A stretch of 8,155 nt of DNA from JAADDK01 sp964425415 (GTDB taxonomy: Archaea; Thermoplasmatota; Thermoplasmata; Thermoplasmatales; Aciduliprofundaceae), in contig CAYRMJ010000060.1 of NCBI GenBank assembly GCA_964425415.1, forward strand, positions 1 through 8,155, in the 5' to 3' direction. The stretch's first letter is position 1. Each line of letters starts with the position of its first letter. Position numbers and translations under genes: made by a program. The notes beneath the pieces were generated by a model. The model did no database searches. It had not been told where the DNA came from and saw only the letters and a list, made by a program, of their open reading frames with translations. Shown piece after piece: positions 6,069 to 8,155 of the stretch.

Positions 6069-6091
6069 TACGGATTTGTATGGGTGTGGCG

Positions 6092-6100
6092 TATTTATAA
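6092..6100 (-). promoter_or_regulatory. TATA box of the flpA operon
   Basis: The minus strand reads TTATAAATA, preceded by the BRE-like CAAAAG. Its centre is about 28 nt before the flpA ATG at 6068, which lacks a ribosome binding site, so the mRNA is probably leaderless. The box sits back to back with the RDD-gene promoter at 6134-6142. Confidence 0.65.
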
Positions 6101-6133
6101 CTTTTGAAATGTGGTAGATATGGAAAGGAGAAG

Positions 6134-6142
6134 TTTTATCTT
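6134..6142 (+). promoter_or_regulatory. TATA-like promoter of the RDD-family gene
   Basis: TTTTATCTT, centred about 26 nt before the ATG at 6164. That ATG has no ribosome binding site, so a leaderless transcript is predicted. The match is moderate. Confidence 0.45.
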
Positions 6143-6163
6143 AACTTATGCATTAATCCCTTT

Positions 6164-6655
6164 ATGCAGACTGGTTTTGAGATTATGGATTACGATAAAA
6201 ATCTTAAAATGCTATGGGTAAAGAGAATGCTCGCAGCATTGGTTGACGTGGCTATAACAACACCCATCGCATTTTTTATTATGTTTTTCTTGCATCCTAT
6301 GTCGTATATGGACATGCTTTACATATTCTTAATGCAGGGACCTGTTTGGTATGTGTATTCGGTGATTTTTGATATCATTTCCGGAAAGACCGTTGGTAAG
6401 TACATATTCAAAATAAGGGCTGTAGCGTTTGTGGGAAAACTAAGCATAACTCAGGCGTTAGTCAGAAACCTCACAAAATTGAACTCCATAATAGCGTTAT
6501 CAGATGCTATAGCAGGACTTAGCACAGAAGGCGACCCAAGGCAGCGATACTCTGAACGCATAGTGGACAGCTTGGTTATATCGGAAATGAAAATAAAGAG
6601 AATGCGCTCTTTCCAAGGAGTGAAAAAGAAGAAAGAGGAGCTTATACTTCCCTAA
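6164..6655 (+). CDS. RDD-family membrane protein
   Basis: A 163-residue protein from the chosen start. RDD hallmarks are the Arg and Asp in VKRMLAALVDVAITTP (residues 19-34, R21 and D28), GKTVGKYIFKIRAV (74-87) and ALVRNLTKL (98-106). Hydrophobic segments lie near 23-43, 49-72 and, weakly, 106-120. The C-terminus (QRYSERIVDSLVI, then a Lys/Arg-rich tail with VKKKKEE) is probably cytoplasmic. RDD proteins are small integral membrane proteins of mostly unknown role; some are linked to ion or solute transport. The ATG at 6164 is chosen because a TATA-like box lies 26 nt upstream. An ATG at 6185 is the alternative, and a TTG at 6104 would overlap the flpA promoter. It is divergent from flpA and followed 55 nt later by the COG2403 gene. 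Confidence 0.8.
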   Translation: MQTGFEIMDYDKNLKMLWVKRMLAALVDVAITTPIAFFIMFFLHPMSYMDMLYIFLMQGPVWYVYSVIFDIISGKTVGKYIFKIRAVAFVGKLSITQALVRNLTKLNSIIALSDAIAGLSTEGDPRQRYSERIVDSLVISEMKIKRMRSFQGVKKKKEELILP

Positions 6656-6666
6656 TTTCTCTGTGA

Positions 6667-6680
6667 AATCTTAATATAAC
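6667..6680 (+). promoter_or_regulatory. Possible TATA box before the COG2403 gene
   Basis: AATCTTAATATAAC. The predicted start would fall near 6699-6701, at or inside the ribosome binding site, so the leader would be extremely short. Cotranscription with the RDD gene is equally possible. Confidence 0.3.
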
Positions 6681-6698
6681 ACATCTTCATGGGGGCTT

Positions 6699-6705
6699 GA
6701 GGTGA
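6699..6705 (+). promoter_or_regulatory. Ribosome binding site of the COG2403 gene
   Basis: GAGGTGA, then GAAAA and the ATG at 6711. It decides the ATG over the in-frame GTG at 6702, which is part of the site. The arrangement is identical to that of the epimerase gene. Confidence 0.8.
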
Positions 6706-6710
6706 GAAAA

Positions 6711-8042
6711 ATGGAGAAGAAGAGAGTATTAATACTAGGAGCAGCAGGTAGGGACTTCCACAACTTCAATGTGTTTTTCAGAGACAACCCCAATTATGAG
6801 GTGGTTGCGTTCACGGCAACGCAGATACCGGACATTGAGGGTAGAGTGTACCCACCAGAACTTGCAGGAAAACTTTATCCGAATGGCATACCCATCCTCG
6901 CAGAGGAGGATATGGAAAAAATCATAAAGGAAAAAAATGTGGATGTTGTTGTTTTCGCGTACAGCGACGTGCCCCACGAGCACGTAATGGACCTCGCATC
7001 AAGGGCGCATGCCGCAGGTGCAGATTTCTGGCTTCTTGGACCGAATAGCACGATGATAAAGAGCACCAAGCCCGTGATTGCCGTGACGGCAGTGCGAACG
7101 GGCAGCGGAAAGAGCCAAACATCAAGGAAGGTGTTCCGCCTTCTGAGGGAGAAAGGCCTAAAAGTTGTGTCCATAAGGCACCCCATGCCATACGGAGATC
7201 TGGTGAAGCAGAGAGTGCAGAGATTCGCATCTTACGAGGATCTGGATAAAAATGAATGCACAATTGAGGAGAGAGAAGAGTACGAGCCATACATAGACAT
7301 GGGCGGCGTTGTGTATGCGGGAGTGGACTACGAAGCGATTCTGCGAGAAGCGGAGAAAGAAGCGGATGTTATCATATGGGATGGCGGAAACAACGATTTT
7401 CCGTTCTACAAGCCGGACCTGTGGATTGTCGTGGCTGACCCGCACCGCCCCGGGCACGAGATGAAGTATCATCCTGGAGAGACGAACTTCAGGGCTGCAG
7501 ACGTGATAATAATTAACAAGATGGACACTGCAAACCGCGATGACATACAGGAGATATTTGACAGCATTGAGAAGGCAAATCCAGATGCAATAGTGATAGA
7601 GGCCGCCTCACCACTCTTCGTGGATGAGCCTGAAAAGATAAAAGGAAAGAGAGTTCTCGTGGTGGAAGACGGGCCTACATTGACGCACGGAGGCATGGGC
7701 TATGGCGCAGGATACGTCGCTGCAAAGAGATACGGAGCAAAGGAGGTAATAGACCCCAGACCCTACGCTGTTGGTTCAATAATTGACACATACAAAAAGT
7801 ACAACCATCTGCACCTAATTCTTCCAGCAATGGGATACGGAAAGAAGCAGATGAAGGAGCTTGAGGAGACGATAAACAACGCTGATGTGGATGTAGTGGT
7901 CTCAGGAACACCGATTGACCTGAACCGAGTGGTGAAGGTGAACAAGCCCATAGTGCGCGTGCGTTACGAACTGGACGAGATTGGCAAGCCGGATTTGGAG
8001 GACGTGCTTGGCGAGTTCCTGAAGAAGCACAACCTTCTCTGA
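6711..8042 (+). CDS. cpgS: COG2403 P-loop protein, cyclic 2,3-diphosphoglycerate synthetase family
   Basis: A 443-residue soluble protein that matches the COG2403 family throughout. The N-terminal domain has a nucleotide-fold start VLILGAAGRDFHNFNVFFRD (residues 6-25). The central P-loop is AVRTGSGKSQTSRK (127-140), with VIIWDGGNNDFPF (220-232) as the acidic strand and IINKMD (267-272) as an NKxD-type base-recognition motif. A glycine-rich LTHGGMGYGAGY (325-336) follows. In thermophilic methanogens this family includes the enzyme that makes cyclic 2,3-diphosphoglycerate, a thermoprotectant, from 2,3-bisphosphoglycerate with ATP. Members elsewhere are annotated by similarity, often just as GTPases, so the substrate here is not certain. 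The gene has a strong ribosome binding site and GAG/AAG-rich, higher-GC codons than its neighbours, suggesting good expression. Confidence 0.85.
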   Translation: MEKKRVLILGAAGRDFHNFNVFFRDNPNYEVVAFTATQIPDIEGRVYPPELAGKLYPNGIPILAEEDMEKIIKEKNVDVVVFAYSDVPHEHVMDLASRAHAAGADFWLLGPNSTMIKSTKPVIAVTAVRTGSGKSQTSRKVFRLLREKGLKVVSIRHPMPYGDLVKQRVQRFASYEDLDKNECTIEEREEYEPYIDMGGVVYAGVDYEAILREAEKEADVIIWDGGNNDFPFYKPDLWIVVADPHRPGHEMKYHPGETNFRAADVIIINKMDTANRDDIQEIFDSIEKANPDAIVIEAASPLFVDEPEKIKGKRVLVVEDGPTLTHGGMGYGAGYVAAKRYGAKEVIDPRPYAVGSIIDTYKKYNHLHLILPAMGYGKKQMKELEETINNADVDVVVSGTPIDLNRVVKVNKPIVRVRYELDEIGKPDLEDVLGEFLKKHNLL

Positions 8043-8059
8043 TTTTTTATTTTGTTTTT
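8043..8059 (+). terminator. T-rich terminator after the COG2403 gene
   Basis: TTTTTTATTTTGTTTTT starts directly after the TGA. Oligo-T tracts without a hairpin are the usual intrinsic terminators of archaea. Confidence 0.65.
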
Positions 8060-8094
8060 AAATGAAGATTTATAAATTAGAAGAAGGGAGAAAA

Positions 8095-8155
8095 TTATTT
8101 TATTTTTCTCAAAGAAATAGCCAATGCGGCAAGTAGGAGCACGGCCATTATAAAC
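8095..8155 (-). CDS. C-terminal end of a convergent gene with a membrane anchor; runs off the right edge
   Basis: On the minus strand the last 19 codons read FIMAVLLLAALAISLRKIK and stop at TAA. A hydrophobic helix followed by a short basic tail is the typical end of a C-terminally anchored membrane or surface protein, like the VVVLFILSRRE end of the protein at 269-2927. Nothing upstream is visible, so the product cannot be named. The short length leaves some chance that it is not coding. Confidence 0.5.
   Translation of the reverse strand, partial: FIMAVLLLAALAISLRKIK

Noticed and set aside
6104..6163. TTG start giving a 20-residue longer RDD protein
   Set aside because: The extension would overlap the RDD gene's own TATA-like box, is not typical of the family and lacks a ribosome binding site.
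6875..7472. Several open frames on the minus strand inside the COG2403 gene
   Set aside because: They are antisense to a well-conserved gene, have no ribosome binding site or domain, and arise from its codon bias.

Overview
The window looks like chromosomal DNA from a euryarchaeon. The evidence is an archaellin N-terminus with a type III (preflagellin-type) signal peptide, a fibrillarin-like RNA methyltransferase, archaeal BRE/TATA-type promoters, a mix of leaderless genes and genes with a GAGGTGA ribosome binding site, AGA/AGG- and ATA-rich codon use, and heavily sequon-rich surface proteins. A thermophilic Thermoplasmata-type lineage such as Aciduliprofundum/DHVE2 would fit, but that is a guess from gene content and no marker here proves it. 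A run of exactly 100 N (2130-2229) shows the sequence is a draft scaffold.

Left part (1-3258, all minus strand): the start of an archaellin gene runs off the left edge. Upstream of it lies a two-gene unit made of a small winged-helix regulator (3258-2938) and a large secreted, C-terminally anchored surface protein (2927-269). The regulator's stop codon is part of the surface protein's ribosome binding site. The surface protein carries beta-propeller-like repeats, a CARDB domain, several more Ig-like domains and a C-terminal membrane anchor, and the N gap cuts through its propeller.

Middle (3259-6068): a second winged-helix regulator (3438-3785, plus) is clearly paralogous to the first and divergently transcribed from it. 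The 179-base spacer holds two 6-bp inverted repeats. The second regulator ends exactly where a convergent three-gene operon ends. That operon, on the minus strand in transcription order, is flpA (6068-5433), a polytopic membrane protein of the COG2426 small multidrug export type (5436-4648) and an NAD-dependent sugar-nucleotide epimerase (4724-3786). Its junctions are a 4-nt GTGA overlap and a long 77-nt overlap.

Right part (6069-8155): divergent from flpA is an RDD-family membrane protein (6164-6655), followed by a 443-residue P-loop protein of the COG2403 / cyclic 2,3-diphosphoglycerate synthetase family (6711-8042). A T-rich stretch follows, then the last codons of a convergent gene ending in a membrane anchor (8155-8095).

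The window combines cell-surface functions (archaellin, the large surface protein, possibly the epimerase through glycan precursors) with RNA modification and small-molecule metabolism. The least explained part is the regulator/surface-protein unit with its divergent paralogous regulator. I see no mobile element, CRISPR array, rRNA or tRNA.
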